Below are positions 26,637 to 34,935 of a DNA stretch of 43,096 nucleotides, piece by piece. Origin of the DNA: an uncultured Gammaproteobacteria bacterium (GTDB taxonomy: Bacteria > Pseudomonadota > Gammaproteobacteria > SZUA-229); the NCBI GenBank assembly GCA_913065105.1, contig CAJXZZ010000016.1, forward strand, positions 1 through 43,096, given 5' to 3'. Numbering within the stretch: the first letter of the stretch is position 1; each line of letters starts with the position of its first letter. The translations under genes and the position numbers were made by a program. The notes below the pieces were generated by a model, which ran no database searches, was not told the origin of the DNA, and was given only the letters and a program-made list of their open reading frames with translations.

Positions 26637-27695
26637 ATGTTTAATCAAATCGTCCTCTTATGCCGACCGGGTTTCGAAAAAGAATGCGCTGGCGAAATCA
26701 TGGAACTGGCGAGTGAACACCAATTCCCAGCTTATATTCAGACCAAAGAAACATCCGGATACGTATTACTGATAAGCAGCAGCGAACTGGGTACAAACGA
26801 ATTAATTAGCAAGATAGATTTCAGGCAATTAATTTTTACCCGCCAGTGGTTTGCCTGCAATAAAGACATTCTCAGTTTGCCTGAGACCAACCGACTGCCT
26901 GACATTCTACATACCATTAAACTTTTTGCAGAAGACTTCTATGATGTAGAACTGGATTACCCGGACACCAACGAAGGAAAATCTCTGAGCAAGTTCTGTA
27001 AACAGTTCAGACCTCACCTTATTACTGCATTAAAGAAGAATAATCTATTATCGGCACATGCCCGGTGGCGGCTGCATCTTTTTTTCACAGACTCGCTTAA
27101 CGTCATGATTGGCATCGCACCAATAGATAACAGTGCTTCAGATGCTATGGGCATAATCCGATTAAAAATGCCCGGTAAGGCGCCCAGTCGTTCCACCTTA
27201 AAACTGGAAGAAGCTATTCACTGGTTTTTATCAACGCAGCAGCAAACAGAATTAATTAAAAACGGCATGAATGTTGTTGATCTGGGCGCCGCACCCGGTG
27301 GCTGGACATGGCAATTCGTACGGCGCGACTGCCTGGTCACCGCGATTGATAATGGCCCTATGGACGAAACCCTGATGAAAACCGGCATGGTCGAGCATTT
27401 AAGAACCGATGCATTTACCTACGCACCCAAGAAAAAAGTCGATTGGCTGGTGTGTGACATGGCAGAAAGACCTCTACATGTCAGCCGTTTAATCGCACGC
27501 TGGTTTAGCAGTCAACAATGCAGTAACGCCATTTTTAATTTAAAACTACCGATGAAAAAACGCCTAAGCAGTGTCCAGGAATGCATCGCACTATTAGAAT
27601 ATACGCTGACTCAGGCAAACATAAAACATAACATACAGGCGAAACATCTTTATCACGACCGTGAAGAAATAACCGTATGTATAGTGTGTCCATAA
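26637..27695 (+). CDS. rlmM: 23S rRNA (cytidine-2498-2'-O)-methyltransferase RlmM
   Basis: A 352-residue protein. The N-terminal THUMP-like region begins NQIVLLCRPGFEKECAGEI. The Rossmann methyltransferase domain has DLGAAPGGWTWQFVRR (SAM motif I, about 218-233), VDWLVCDMAERP (motif IV) and FNLKLPMKKR, supplying the catalytic K-D-K set of RrmJ-type 2'-O-methyltransferases. All are intact. It modifies C2498 in the peptidyl-transferase centre. It lies 73 nt upstream of cbbQ. Confidence 0.95.
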   Translation: MFNQIVLLCRPGFEKECAGEIMELASEHQFPAYIQTKETSGYVLLISSSELGTNELISKIDFRQLIFTRQWFACNKDILSLPETNRLPDILHTIKLFAEDFYDVELDYPDTNEGKSLSKFCKQFRPHLITALKKNNLLSAHARWRLHLFFTDSLNVMIGIAPIDNSASDAMGIIRLKMPGKAPSRSTLKLEEAIHWFLSTQQQTELIKNGMNVVDLGAAPGGWTWQFVRRDCLVTAIDNGPMDETLMKTGMVEHLRTDAFTYAPKKKVDWLVCDMAERPLHVSRLIARWFSSQQCSNAIFNLKLPMKKRLSSVQECIALLEYTLTQANIKHNIQAKHLYHDREEITVCIVCP

Positions 27696-27768
27696 GCATT
27701 CGACAACAGCGCGAATATTGTGATGAAATACAGACTTCTCTTTCAAGCTCCACGACCAAACCAATACT

Positions 27769-28581
27769 ATGCAAAGCAAAGCACTTAAACCTGAAGAATA
27801 TTTCATCAAAGACGAGCCTTATTATCAAACCGTCGGTGATGAGATCGCTATTTTTGAAGCAGCCTACAGACAGTCATTACCGATATTACTCAAAGGCCCA
27901 ACCGGTTGCGGTAAAACCCGTTTCATGGAGCACATGGCATGGCGACTCAAACGGCCGTTGATTACCGTCTCCTGCCACGATGATTTAACCGCCTCTGATC
28001 TAGTCGGACGTTTTTTGATCTCCGGCGGTGAAACCGTCTGGGTCGATGGTCCGCTGGCACGCTCTGTGCGTCACGGCGCTATCTGTTACCTCGATGAAAT
28101 CGTCGAAGCACGCAAAGACACCACCGTGGTCATCCACCCATTAGCCGATGATCGTCGCGTACTACCGATGGAAAAGGTCGGCGAAATACTCGAAGCAACG
28201 CCCGAATTTTGTTTAGCCATCTCATATAACCCGGGTTATCAAAGCGTAATGAAGGACTTGAAACAAAGTACCCGTCAACGTTTTGTAGCCCTCGAATTTG
28301 ATTACCCTGACGCCGCACTCGAAGCTGAAATCATCATCAAAGAGACCGGCATCGATACAGCCACAGCCAACCTGTTAGTCAAATTTGCACACATGACACG
28401 CGACCTTAAAGGCAGTGGCTTAGATGAAGGCGCTTCAACACGTTTGCTCGTACATGCCGCAAAACTTATTCACGAAGGTATCTCCCCTGTCGTCGCCTGC
28501 AAAACAGCAATCTCTCAGGCCATTACTGATGATGCTGACATGATGGTTGCCATGCACGAACTATCCTCTTCTTTATTTTAA
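27769..28581 (+). CDS. cbbQ: AAA+ ATPase of the Rubisco-activase pair, CbbQ type
   Basis: A 270-residue MoxR-class AAA+ ATPase. Walker A is GPTGCGKT (43-50) and Walker B is AICYLDE (104-110), with the family strings HMAWRLKRPLITVSCHDDL, ASDLVGRFL, VVIHPLADDRRVLP and SYNPGYQSVMKDLKQSTRQR. The N-terminus (KPEEYFIKDEPYYQ) and the C-terminal helix resemble CbbQ more than NorQ/NirQ, but these subfamilies are close. CbbQ hexamers with CbbO remove inhibitory sugar phosphates from Rubisco. It is followed 27 nt later by the CbbO-like gene. No Rubisco gene is in the window, so assignment rests on sequence style and the partner. Confidence 0.8.
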   Translation: MQSKALKPEEYFIKDEPYYQTVGDEIAIFEAAYRQSLPILLKGPTGCGKTRFMEHMAWRLKRPLITVSCHDDLTASDLVGRFLISGGETVWVDGPLARSVRHGAICYLDEIVEARKDTTVVIHPLADDRRVLPMEKVGEILEATPEFCLAISYNPGYQSVMKDLKQSTRQRFVALEFDYPDAALEAEIIIKETGIDTATANLLVKFAHMTRDLKGSGLDEGASTRLLVHAAKLIHEGISPVVACKTAISQAITDDADMMVAMHELSSSLF

Positions 28582-28608
28582 AACCATCAAAAATAAAATC
28601 CCCAGGAT

Positions 28609-30753
28609 ATGCCTCGTCCCACGCTTACCTTTGAAGAAATCATAGAACGACTAGATGTTTACTTCGACGCCGAATTTACCTTCATCAAAAGCGAAGACGC
28701 CGCTGAACTCATCATTAAGCAGCCTCGAAGTATCCAGGATTTTATTTTAAATTTATGTAAACGCATCTCTGCGACCAATGAAGAGTTAGCATTCCAATTC
28801 ACCATGAATTCCATTAGAGCACTGGAAGCCATGGATCAACACATGGTCGAAGCATGGGCCATGACGGCAACAGATAATTACGACCGTAAAGGATTAACCC
28901 CTGCCATGATCGTTATCCGCGATCTAGATAATTACGTTCACACTGCACACGTCAATGCTTGCGGTGCAGTATTGGACGAAGAGATCTCAATATTGCTGCC
29001 GTTTGTTCAAGGGCTTTCCGGAAGAAAATTAAAAATAGCTGAAGCTGAAGACAATCACGCATACACAGATACAGAAACAATTTTTCTACCGGCCATAACC
29101 GCTCTACTCGAAGAGTCTAAAGATAATTTTTTAATCTACAAAGCGACCGTCGCCTTTCACTGGGCGCAGATTCAATTTGGTACATTTCGCCTACCGTTTG
29201 ATGAGGTACTAGATTGCGATGACCCTGTAACTCAACTAAAAAAAATAACCGCACTGGAAACCATCAGACTGGAAGCATGCATCAAGCGTGAACTACCCGG
29301 CCTGTATCGTGACATGCAGATATTGAAACAGAAAACCACTGATAACAATGAACAAACACATTCAGACAACTGGCAAAATGTAGTAGACAAACTTTCTGCT
29401 ATCGACGCATGCGTGAACGATACCTTGCATTGTCTGGAATTGATCAGTGATAAACAGTTGCCGGACTCTTGCTGTTATCAAGGGGTATTAAAGCTTGATC
29501 AAGTCACCGACATCATGCAAAAACGCATCGAAAAAGAAAAAGCTTATTTTCGCATTGCCCTAAGTGAGCTCGCCAAAGAGTCACTGAAAAAAAACAAAGA
29601 GACCACAGAAGATACCGACGATAACGAAACCACAACATTCAACATAAAAACCCGGAATGACAAGCAACAGATCAGCAATAGCCTGGTCGAACTGGAGCTG
29701 GAAGGTGAACTGGTTGCAATACCTGATCACGTTAAAGAGTTAATGACTTCGATCATTGTTGATTTTGGTGAAATCCCACCTGAGCATCTTCACGCGGCAG
29801 GCCCCGGCGAATATGATTTAAAAAAATATGAAGATGAGATGCTTAACCCAGATGATGTCTGGCAAGGCACTTATCATGAAGAAGGCGCTGAGTTATATAA
29901 TGAATGGAATTTCAAACGACAGCATTATCATAAAAACTGGTGCGTACTGCGTGAACTTGAAATAGAACCTAAATATGATGACTTCGTAGAAGACACACTA
30001 GATAAACACAAAGGTTTATTGAAAAGCCTTCGTCATACATTTGAAATTTTGCGTGGTGAAGACAAATTACTTAAAAGGCAGGTATACGGTGACGACATCG
30101 ATATAGATGCCCTGGTCGAAGCCTATGCTGATGTAAAAAGCGGTATGGAAATGACCGATCGCCTGTTCACAAAAATGCACAAGGAAGAAAGAAACGTCGC
30201 CGTGATGTTTATGGTCGACATGAGTGGCTCGACCAAAGGCTGGATAAATGATGCAGAACGTGAATCATTAATTTTACTTTGTGAAGTAATACAGATACTG
30301 GGTGACCGTTTCGCTATCTATGGTTTCTCCGGCGTGACCCGCACACGCTGCGAGTTATACAAAATCAAAGCCTTTGATGAAGAATACAACGATGAAATTA
30401 AAGGCCGCATCTCTAATATACAGCCAAAAGATTACACCCGCATGGGCGTTTTCATTCGTCACATGACACGAATTTTTAACGGCGTCGACGCATCAACAAA
30501 ATTGCTCATCACCATCTCCGATGGTAAACCGGATGATTACGACACCTATCGAGGCGAATACGGTGTGGAAGATACACGGCAGGCGTTATATGAAGCCCAT
30601 CGCGATGGTATTCATCCATACTGCATAACCATCGATGAAGAAGCGCGTGATTATTTGCCACATATGTACGGCGCAGCCAATTATTCGGTAATTGATGATG
30701 TGACACAATTACCATTGAAAGTATCTGACATCTATAGAAAACTAACGACATAA
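28609..30753 (+). CDS. cbbO: von Willebrand factor A protein of the Rubisco-activase pair, CbbO type
   Basis: A 714-residue cytoplasmic protein. A long helical N-terminal region (1-330) and an acidic linker (about 330-345) precede a C-terminal vWA domain (about 525-712). The MIDAS motif DMSGS places Asp/Ser/Ser at 537, 539 and 541, with TRMG and SDGKPDD providing the remaining metal contacts. CbbO binds Rubisco through the vWA MIDAS and rides on the CbbQ hexamer. NorD proteins share the architecture but are usually somewhat shorter (family knowledge). It lies between cbbQ (27 nt) and sbcB (22 nt), so one transcript is likely. Confidence 0.78.
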   Translation: MPRPTLTFEEIIERLDVYFDAEFTFIKSEDAAELIIKQPRSIQDFILNLCKRISATNEELAFQFTMNSIRALEAMDQHMVEAWAMTATDNYDRKGLTPAMIVIRDLDNYVHTAHVNACGAVLDEEISILLPFVQGLSGRKLKIAEAEDNHAYTDTETIFLPAITALLEESKDNFLIYKATVAFHWAQIQFGTFRLPFDEVLDCDDPVTQLKKITALETIRLEACIKRELPGLYRDMQILKQKTTDNNEQTHSDNWQNVVDKLSAIDACVNDTLHCLELISDKQLPDSCCYQGVLKLDQVTDIMQKRIEKEKAYFRIALSELAKESLKKNKETTEDTDDNETTTFNIKTRNDKQQISNSLVELELEGELVAIPDHVKELMTSIIVDFGEIPPEHLHAAGPGEYDLKKYEDEMLNPDDVWQGTYHEEGAELYNEWNFKRQHYHKNWCVLRELEIEPKYDDFVEDTLDKHKGLLKSLRHTFEILRGEDKLLKRQVYGDDIDIDALVEAYADVKSGMEMTDRLFTKMHKEERNVAVMFMVDMSGSTKGWINDAERESLILLCEVIQILGDRFAIYGFSGVTRTRCELYKIKAFDEEYNDEIKGRISNIQPKDYTRMGVFIRHMTRIFNGVDASTKLLITISDGKPDDYDTYRGEYGVEDTRQALYEAHRDGIHPYCITIDEEARDYLPHMYGAANYSVIDDVTQLPLKVSDIYRKLTT

Positions 30754-30775
30754 ATAACTACTAAATTACCATCAC

Positions 30776-32206
30776 ATGACAAACACAATCTACTGGTACG
30801 ACTACGAAACCTTCGGCATAAATCCAAAATACGATCGTCTGTCACAGTTTGCCGGAATTCGCACCGATGAAGAGCTGAACATCATCAGTGACCCACTGAC
30901 TTTATACTGCAAACCAGCGGATGATTGCCTGCCAGACCCCTATGCCTGCATGATCACCGGTATCACTCCGCAAAAAGCGCTGGCTGATGGTATCGATGAA
31001 GTGGAATTTATTTCTGCCATTCACCATGAATTCTCTAAAGCCGGAACCTGTGTTGCCGGTTTCAATAACATCCGTTTCGATGATGAATTTACCCGTAATG
31101 CACTGTACCGTAATTTTTTCAATGCTTATGCTCATGAGTGGCAACACGGAAATTCTCGCTGGGACATTATCGATACGGTTCGTCTAACCCGGGCTTTACG
31201 CCCAGAAGGCATCAACTGGCCGGAACAGGACGGCCGCCCCAGTATTCGCCTCGAGCTACTCACCACCGCCAATAACATCAAACATGAAGCGGCGCATGAT
31301 GCTATGTCAGACGTTTACGCAACGATTGCAGTCGCTAAACTCATCAAAGAGAAACAACCTCGGCTTTATCACTATATATATAGTATGCGTAAAAAAACCG
31401 AGGTCAGTCAGCAGATTAACCTGCGCACGCGCGAAGCCATACTGCATGTATCGTCTCGTTATTCAGCAGATCGTGGCGCCATCGCTATGGTGATGCCTAT
31501 CTGCCAGCACCCGGTTAATAAAAATGGCTTTATCGTTTATGACCTTCAGGTTCACCCCGAAGAATTTTTTGCCGCTGATGCCGAAGAAATGGCTGCACGC
31601 TTATACACGCCGGCTGCAGATCTGCCGGAAGGCGTATCACGTATCCCTTTAAAACAGATACATATTAATAAGTGCCCTGTCATCGTGCCATTAAAAACTA
31701 TGGACAGCAGCGCAGCTGAAAGACTCAACATAGATACCGACCTCTGTATGCAGCACCGTGAGCTCATCCTGCAACATATCGATGAGTTTGCTGCAAAAAC
31801 TGCTGCAATTTTTCAGCAAAGTGATTTCCCCGAAATCAGCGACCCCGATGGCCAGTTGTATTCTGGTGGTTTTTTCAACCGTGATGATAGCCAGCGGATG
31901 GATACCATACGAGAAACGCCGGTAGATAAACTCGCGGCCCTGCACTTTAACTTTGATGATGCTCGCCTGGAAGAAATGCTATTTCGTTTCCGCGCCAGAA
32001 ACTACCCAGAAACACTGAATACAGAAGAAAATAAACAATGGGATAAGTATCGTCATGATAAATTCAGCAATCCGGGCACTTCACACCGCACCATGAACCA
32101 GTTTTTAGCAGAAATTGAGGCTATTCAACAGGCACCGGACACCGTTGGCAGCCAGTTGGTCGTGCTTGAAGATCTGCTCGAGTACGCAAATTCAATAAAA
32201 ATATAA
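30776..32206 (+). CDS. sbcB: Exodeoxyribonuclease I
   Basis: A 476-residue DnaQ-fold 3'-5' single-strand exonuclease. Exo I motif is YDYETFG (catalytic D9/E11), then GFNNIRFDDEFTRNALYRNF (Exo II) and HEAAHDAMSDVYATIAVAKL (Exo III). Later signatures of the SH3-like and C-terminal helical domains include NKCPVIVPL and FRARNYPETL. It acts in mismatch repair and recombination. The start follows cbbO by 22 nt. Grouping with cbbQO looks incidental. No terminator hairpin is seen in the 177 nt before the next gene. Confidence 0.95.
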   Translation: MTNTIYWYDYETFGINPKYDRLSQFAGIRTDEELNIISDPLTLYCKPADDCLPDPYACMITGITPQKALADGIDEVEFISAIHHEFSKAGTCVAGFNNIRFDDEFTRNALYRNFFNAYAHEWQHGNSRWDIIDTVRLTRALRPEGINWPEQDGRPSIRLELLTTANNIKHEAAHDAMSDVYATIAVAKLIKEKQPRLYHYIYSMRKKTEVSQQINLRTREAILHVSSRYSADRGAIAMVMPICQHPVNKNGFIVYDLQVHPEEFFAADAEEMAARLYTPAADLPEGVSRIPLKQIHINKCPVIVPLKTMDSSAAERLNIDTDLCMQHRELILQHIDEFAAKTAAIFQQSDFPEISDPDGQLYSGGFFNRDDSQRMDTIRETPVDKLAALHFNFDDARLEEMLFRFRARNYPETLNTEENKQWDKYRHDKFSNPGTSHRTMNQFLAEIEAIQQAPDTVGSQLVVLEDLLEYANSIKI

Positions 32207-32278
32207 TTACCATAAAATCCCAATGTAAATAAAAACAATAACTTAGACATAAGCCTCAATAAAATAAGATATTAACTA

Positions 32279-32307
32279 TTGCTTATATAAGTATTTTATA
32301 ATATACT
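32279..32307 (+). promoter_or_regulatory. Promoter of A1
   Basis: TTGCTT (32279-32284), a 17-nt AT-rich spacer and TATACT (32302-32307), about 77 nt before the A1 ATG. The region resembles the A2 promoter (shared TTATAT, TAATAT strings), as expected if the gene and its control region were duplicated together. Confidence 0.65.
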
Positions 32308-32315
32308 TTTCTTCA

Positions 32316-32383
32316 TTGGTCGTAGAGACCAAGAGCGCATGAATTTTTTAACTTTACTATCTAAACCTTTGAGGGTTTCATAA
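32316..32383 (+). promoter_or_regulatory. A1 leader: 5'-UTR hairpin plus 14-codon upstream ORF
   Basis: The hairpin TTGGTC-GTAGA-GACCAA (32316-32332) is followed 6 nt later by ATG 32339. This opens a 14-codon ORF (MNFLTLLSKPLRVS) whose TAA (32381-32383) directly abuts the A1 ATG. GAGGG inside the ORF is the A1 Shine-Dalgarno site. GAGCGCATGAA and TTTTTAAC are shared with the A2 leader. Confidence 0.5.
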
Positions 32384-32995
32384 ATGAAAACATTACAAGC
32401 TATTGCTGCTGCAACTATCTTAGCTACATCAACTGTTGTTTCTGCTGATTGGGATATGCCTTTCTTCGGCGATAACAACAACTCTAACTACAACGGCAAC
32501 AACAACATGAACAACAACGGTTCTGGTAACGGTGCTGCTGACGCTGACGGCGAATTCGACAGTTCTTTCTCTTTCGGTATGAAAGCATCTGGTAAAGGCA
32601 ATGGCCGTGGTAACGGTAATGGCAACTACGATGGCAGCAACAACTATAACGGTTCTAACGGCTACAATGGTTCTAACGGTTCGTACAACGGATCTAACGG
32701 TTCTTACAATGGTAACAACAACATGAACAACAGCAGCAACGGTAACGGTGCTGGCGATGTTGATGGTTCTGGTGATGTTGACGGTTCTTTCTCTTTCGGT
32801 ATGAAAGCATCTGGTAAAGGTAAAGGACGCGGTAACGGTAACAGCAACTGGGATAACAACGGTTACTACAATGGTTCTAACGGTTACTACAACGGTTATG
32901 CTCCACAAGGTTATGCTCCAGCTCCTCAGGCTGCACCAGCTCCTGCTGTAGCTCCTGCTCCTGCTGCTGCCGAAGTTAAAACTGAAGCTAAATAA
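32384..32995 (+). CDS. A1: exported Asn/Gly-rich repeat protein, sulfur-globule-protein-like
   Basis: A 203-residue protein. The signal peptide is 1-21 (MKTLQAIAAATILATSTVVS, cut after SA). The mature part starts DWDMPFF, then is built of Asn/Gly/Ser/Tyr repeats (NGSNG, YNGSNG). A motif SFSFGMKASGKG followed by a basic GRGNGN occurs twice (about 61-79 and 135-153), each preceded by acidic DADGEFD/DVDGSGD. The tail is Pro/Ala-rich (APAPAVAPAPA) and ends in a charged EVKTEAK. No cysteine. Composition, secretion and the DW-type mature start resemble sulfur-globule envelope proteins of sulfur oxidisers; that is inference. Codon use is strongly biased (AAC, GGT, TCT, GCT), suggesting very high expression. 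It is nearly identical to A2. Confidence 0.72.
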   Translation: MKTLQAIAAATILATSTVVSADWDMPFFGDNNNSNYNGNNNMNNNGSGNGAADADGEFDSSFSFGMKASGKGNGRGNGNGNYDGSNNYNGSNGYNGSNGSYNGSNGSYNGNNNMNNSSNGNGAGDVDGSGDVDGSFSFGMKASGKGKGRGNGNSNWDNNGYYNGSNGYYNGYAPQGYAPAPQAAPAPAVAPAPAAAEVKTEAK

Positions 32996-33021
32996 GCTGA
33001 AGTTAAAAGCATAATTGCTTG

Positions 33022-33062
33022 AAAAAAGCCCGACATCTGGTATCCAGAGGCCGGGCTTTTTT
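33022..33062 (+). terminator. Terminator between A1 and B1
   Basis: AAAAAAGCCCG (33022-33032) pairs with CGGGCTTTTTT (33052-33062), with an inner CTGG/CCAG pairing in the loop and a run of T's. It lies 26 nt after the A1 stop and 41 nt before the B1 start. With no separate promoter visible for B1, it probably lets a fraction of transcripts through. Confidence 0.85.
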
Positions 33063-33103
33063 TACTACAAACATTAAAAACCTATCCCAGGCAGAAAATA
33101 ATC

Positions 33104-33820
33104 ATGACTACTAAAAAAAAATCAGATCAAACTAAAGCCACAACTAAAGCCCCAGCAGTTAACGACAACAAAGCAGTATTTGGCCCTTTGGGTAAATACG
33201 CAGTTGTAGCTGTCATCATGGTAAGCATTATCGTGACAACAGCAATTATGCTAGATAAACAATTAAATACTGTTGATGAAAAAATTGCCGCTATCGAAAC
33301 TGAAGTGACAGAAATACATACTATCGATGCAATCACTGCAGAGACCGCAACTAGTAATGAAACAGTGGAAATAGTTGCAAGCACATCTGAGATCAATGCA
33401 ACAAAAGAAATAACTAGTGCAGAAGCAGCACCTGCTCCCGTTGCCATAGAAGCCGCACCTGCTGCAGACCTGAAGACTGAGCAAGCTATTACTATTGCAA
33501 CAGTTGAAACTGCAACGCCTGCTCAGACTAACCAGAAACAACCAGCGATGGATAATCAGGATCGTATCGAAGCACACAAACTTGAGCAAAAACAACGTAT
33601 GGCTGAAATGTTTGCTCGAATTAGATCACTTGAATCACAGCAGCTAGAACAATATAAAACTAACCAGGATGGACAGATAACTCGTTTACGTGATCATATT
33701 ACTTCGCAACAGCAGATGATTGACAAGCTTGCTTTACGTAACAAAGAATTATTTGAAATGCGTGCTGCTAATGTACAAAGAAATCAGACTAACCGCGAAC
33801 AGGTGCTTAACCGCATTTAA
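33104..33820 (+). CDS. B1: single-pass membrane protein with C-terminal coiled coil
   Basis: A 238-residue protein I do not recognise. It has a Lys/Thr-rich cytoplasmic start (1-30), one membrane helix (about 32-50, YAVVAVIMVSIIVTTAIML) and a long Thr/Glu/Ala/Ile-rich low-complexity linker (about 51-150). The C-terminal helical stretch is rich in Gln, Arg, Met and Glu with heptad-like spacing (about 152-237: KLEQKQRMAEMFARIRSLE, then QITRLRDHITSQQQMIDKLA). The expected topology puts the linker and coil in the periplasm. Its architecture matches B2 at 35927-36817. It lies between two A genes and may be a membrane tether or scaffold for the structures the A proteins form. Confidence 0.7.
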   Translation: MTTKKKSDQTKATTKAPAVNDNKAVFGPLGKYAVVAVIMVSIIVTTAIMLDKQLNTVDEKIAAIETEVTEIHTIDAITAETATSNETVEIVASTSEINATKEITSAEAAPAPVAIEAAPAADLKTEQAITIATVETATPAQTNQKQPAMDNQDRIEAHKLEQKQRMAEMFARIRSLESQQLEQYKTNQDGQITRLRDHITSQQQMIDKLALRNKELFEMRAANVQRNQTNREQVLNRI

Positions 33821-33914
33821 TACCACAGATTTTAGCGGCTATCGCAAATAGTCTGCAGTCTGTTTCAACCCTGTTTTACCGCTATAGCTAAAACATCAAC
33901 GAAACAAACTGAAC

Positions 33915-33954
33915 AAAAAAGAGGCTGGTACAGTACGTACCAGCCTCTTTTTTT
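33915..33954 (+). terminator. Terminator downstream of B1
   Basis: A perfect 11-bp stem, GAGGCTGGTAC (33921-33931) with GTACCAGCCTC (33937-33947), with a 5-nt loop, A's on the left and seven T's on the right. The rest of the 439-nt B1-A2 gap holds no gene; its right end is the A2 promoter and leader. Confidence 0.92.
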
Positions 33955-34132
33955 GTGCCATTTGACCCATAACATGACAAAAATTACAGGGTAGAAACAG
34001 CACTTATCACTACCTAAAAAGCTATACACATGAAGACTATTTGCTTTAATAAAGTATTTTAACTGACTGTAAAATAAAGATAAATGTAAAACCATCTCGT
34101 CTCGAAGTCACTTTAACATTAGTAATTCACTA

Positions 34133-34162
34133 TTGACTTATATTAAACAGTTCTAATATAAT
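34133..34162 (+). promoter_or_regulatory. Promoter of A2
   Basis: TTGACT (34133-34138), an 18-nt spacer and perfect TATAAT (34157-34162). The spacer end and -10 (TTCTAATATAAT) are identical to those of the B3 promoter at 36944-36972. Confidence 0.78.
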
Positions 34163-34171
34163 AATACTCAA

Positions 34172-34244
34172 CGACTCCAACGAATAAAACAAACAGTTCT
34201 GACGAGTCGAGCGCATGAACTTTTTAACAAGCTGTACTAAATGA
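34172..34244 (+). promoter_or_regulatory. A2 leader: 5'-UTR inverted repeat plus 9-codon upstream ORF
   Basis: CGACTC (34172-34177) can pair with GAGTCG (34204-34209). Five nt later ATG 34215 opens a 9-codon ORF (MNFLTSCTK, TGA at 34242-34244). It shares its first five codons with the A1 leader ORF and then diverges. The A2 Shine-Dalgarno site TGAGGA follows the ORF. Confidence 0.45.
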
Positions 34245-34259
34245 AATGAGGATAAAAAA

Positions 34260-34877
34260 ATGAAAACTTTACAAATTATTGCTGCTGCAACTATCTTAGC
34301 TACATCAACTGCTGTTTCTGCTGATTGGGATATGCCTTTCTTTGGCGACAACAACAACTCTAACTACAATGGCAACAATGACTGGAACAACAATGGTTCT
34401 GGTAACGGTGCTGCTGATGCAGACGGCGAGTTCGACGGTTCTTTCTCTTTCGGTATGAAAGCATCTGGTAAAGGCAATGGTCGTGGTAACGGTAACGGCA
34501 ACTACGATGGCAACAACTACTACAATGGTAACAACGGTTACAATGGTTCTAACGGTTCTTACAACGGATCTAACGGTTCTTACAATGGTAACAACAACAT
34601 GAACAACAGCAGCAACGGTAACGGTGCTGGCGATGTTGATGGTTCTGGTGATGTTGACGGTTCTTTCTCTTTCGGTATGAAAGCATCTGGTAAAGGTAAA
34701 GGACGCGGTAACGGTAACAGCAATTGGGATAACAACGGTTACTACAATGGTTCTAACGGTTACTACAATGGTTACAACGGTTATGCTCCACAAGGTTACG
34801 CTCCAGCGCCTCAGGCTGCACCAGCTCCTGCTGTAGCTCCTGCTCCAGCTGCCGAAGCTAAAACTGAAGCTAAATAA
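34260..34877 (+). CDS. A2: exported Asn/Gly-rich repeat protein, paralogue of A1
   Basis: A 205-residue protein with the same plan as A1: signal peptide 1-21, DWDMPFF at the mature start, two SFSFGMKASGKG modules, Tyr/Asn/Gly repeats and a Pro/Ala-rich tail ending in EAK. Compared with A1 it has small substitutions in the first half and a short NGY insertion before the tail. The stretch coding for the second module is almost identical at DNA level, including synonymous sites, pointing to recent duplication or gene conversion. Codon bias is as strong as in A1. It has its own promoter and terminator, so it is monocistronic. Function is inferred as a structural, sulfur-globule-like envelope protein. 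Confidence 0.72.
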   Translation: MKTLQIIAAATILATSTAVSADWDMPFFGDNNNSNYNGNNDWNNNGSGNGAADADGEFDGSFSFGMKASGKGNGRGNGNGNYDGNNYYNGNNGYNGSNGSYNGSNGSYNGNNNMNNSSNGNGAGDVDGSGDVDGSFSFGMKASGKGKGRGNGNSNWDNNGYYNGSNGYYNGYNGYAPQGYAPAPQAAPAPAVAPAPAAEAKTEAK

Positions 34878-34899
34878 GCTTTCGTTAAAAGCTACATAG

Positions 34900-34933
34900 A
34901 AGCCGTGTCATGAATAATGACACGGCTTTTTTA
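34900..34933 (+). terminator. A2 terminator
   Basis: AGCCGTGTCA (34901-34910) pairs with TGACACGGCT (34918-34927), with a 7-nt loop, followed by six T's. It lies 23 nt after the A2 stop. Confidence 0.92.
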
Positions 34934-34935
34934 AT

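Noticed and set aside
27769-30753. Annotating the pair as NorQ/NorD for nitric oxide reductase
   Set aside because: No norCB is nearby, and the ATPase N-terminus and long partner look more like CbbQ/CbbO. The families are close, so this stays an alternative.
32339-32383. A1 leader ORF as an amino-acid attenuator
   Set aside because: The short peptide has no run of a single regulatory amino acid, and no alternative terminator follows it.
32640-32720. Short tandem repeats in A1 (and A2) as a CRISPR-like array
   Set aside because: The repeats are in-frame codons for NGSNG/YNG units with no spacers of constant length; they are protein repeats.
32429-34793. Long antisense frames opposite A1 and A2 (Val/Thr-rich)
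   Set aside because: They arise because repeated Asn/Gly codons (AAC, GGT) have no stop in reverse. No Shine-Dalgarno site, and the sense strand has signal peptide, promoter and terminator.
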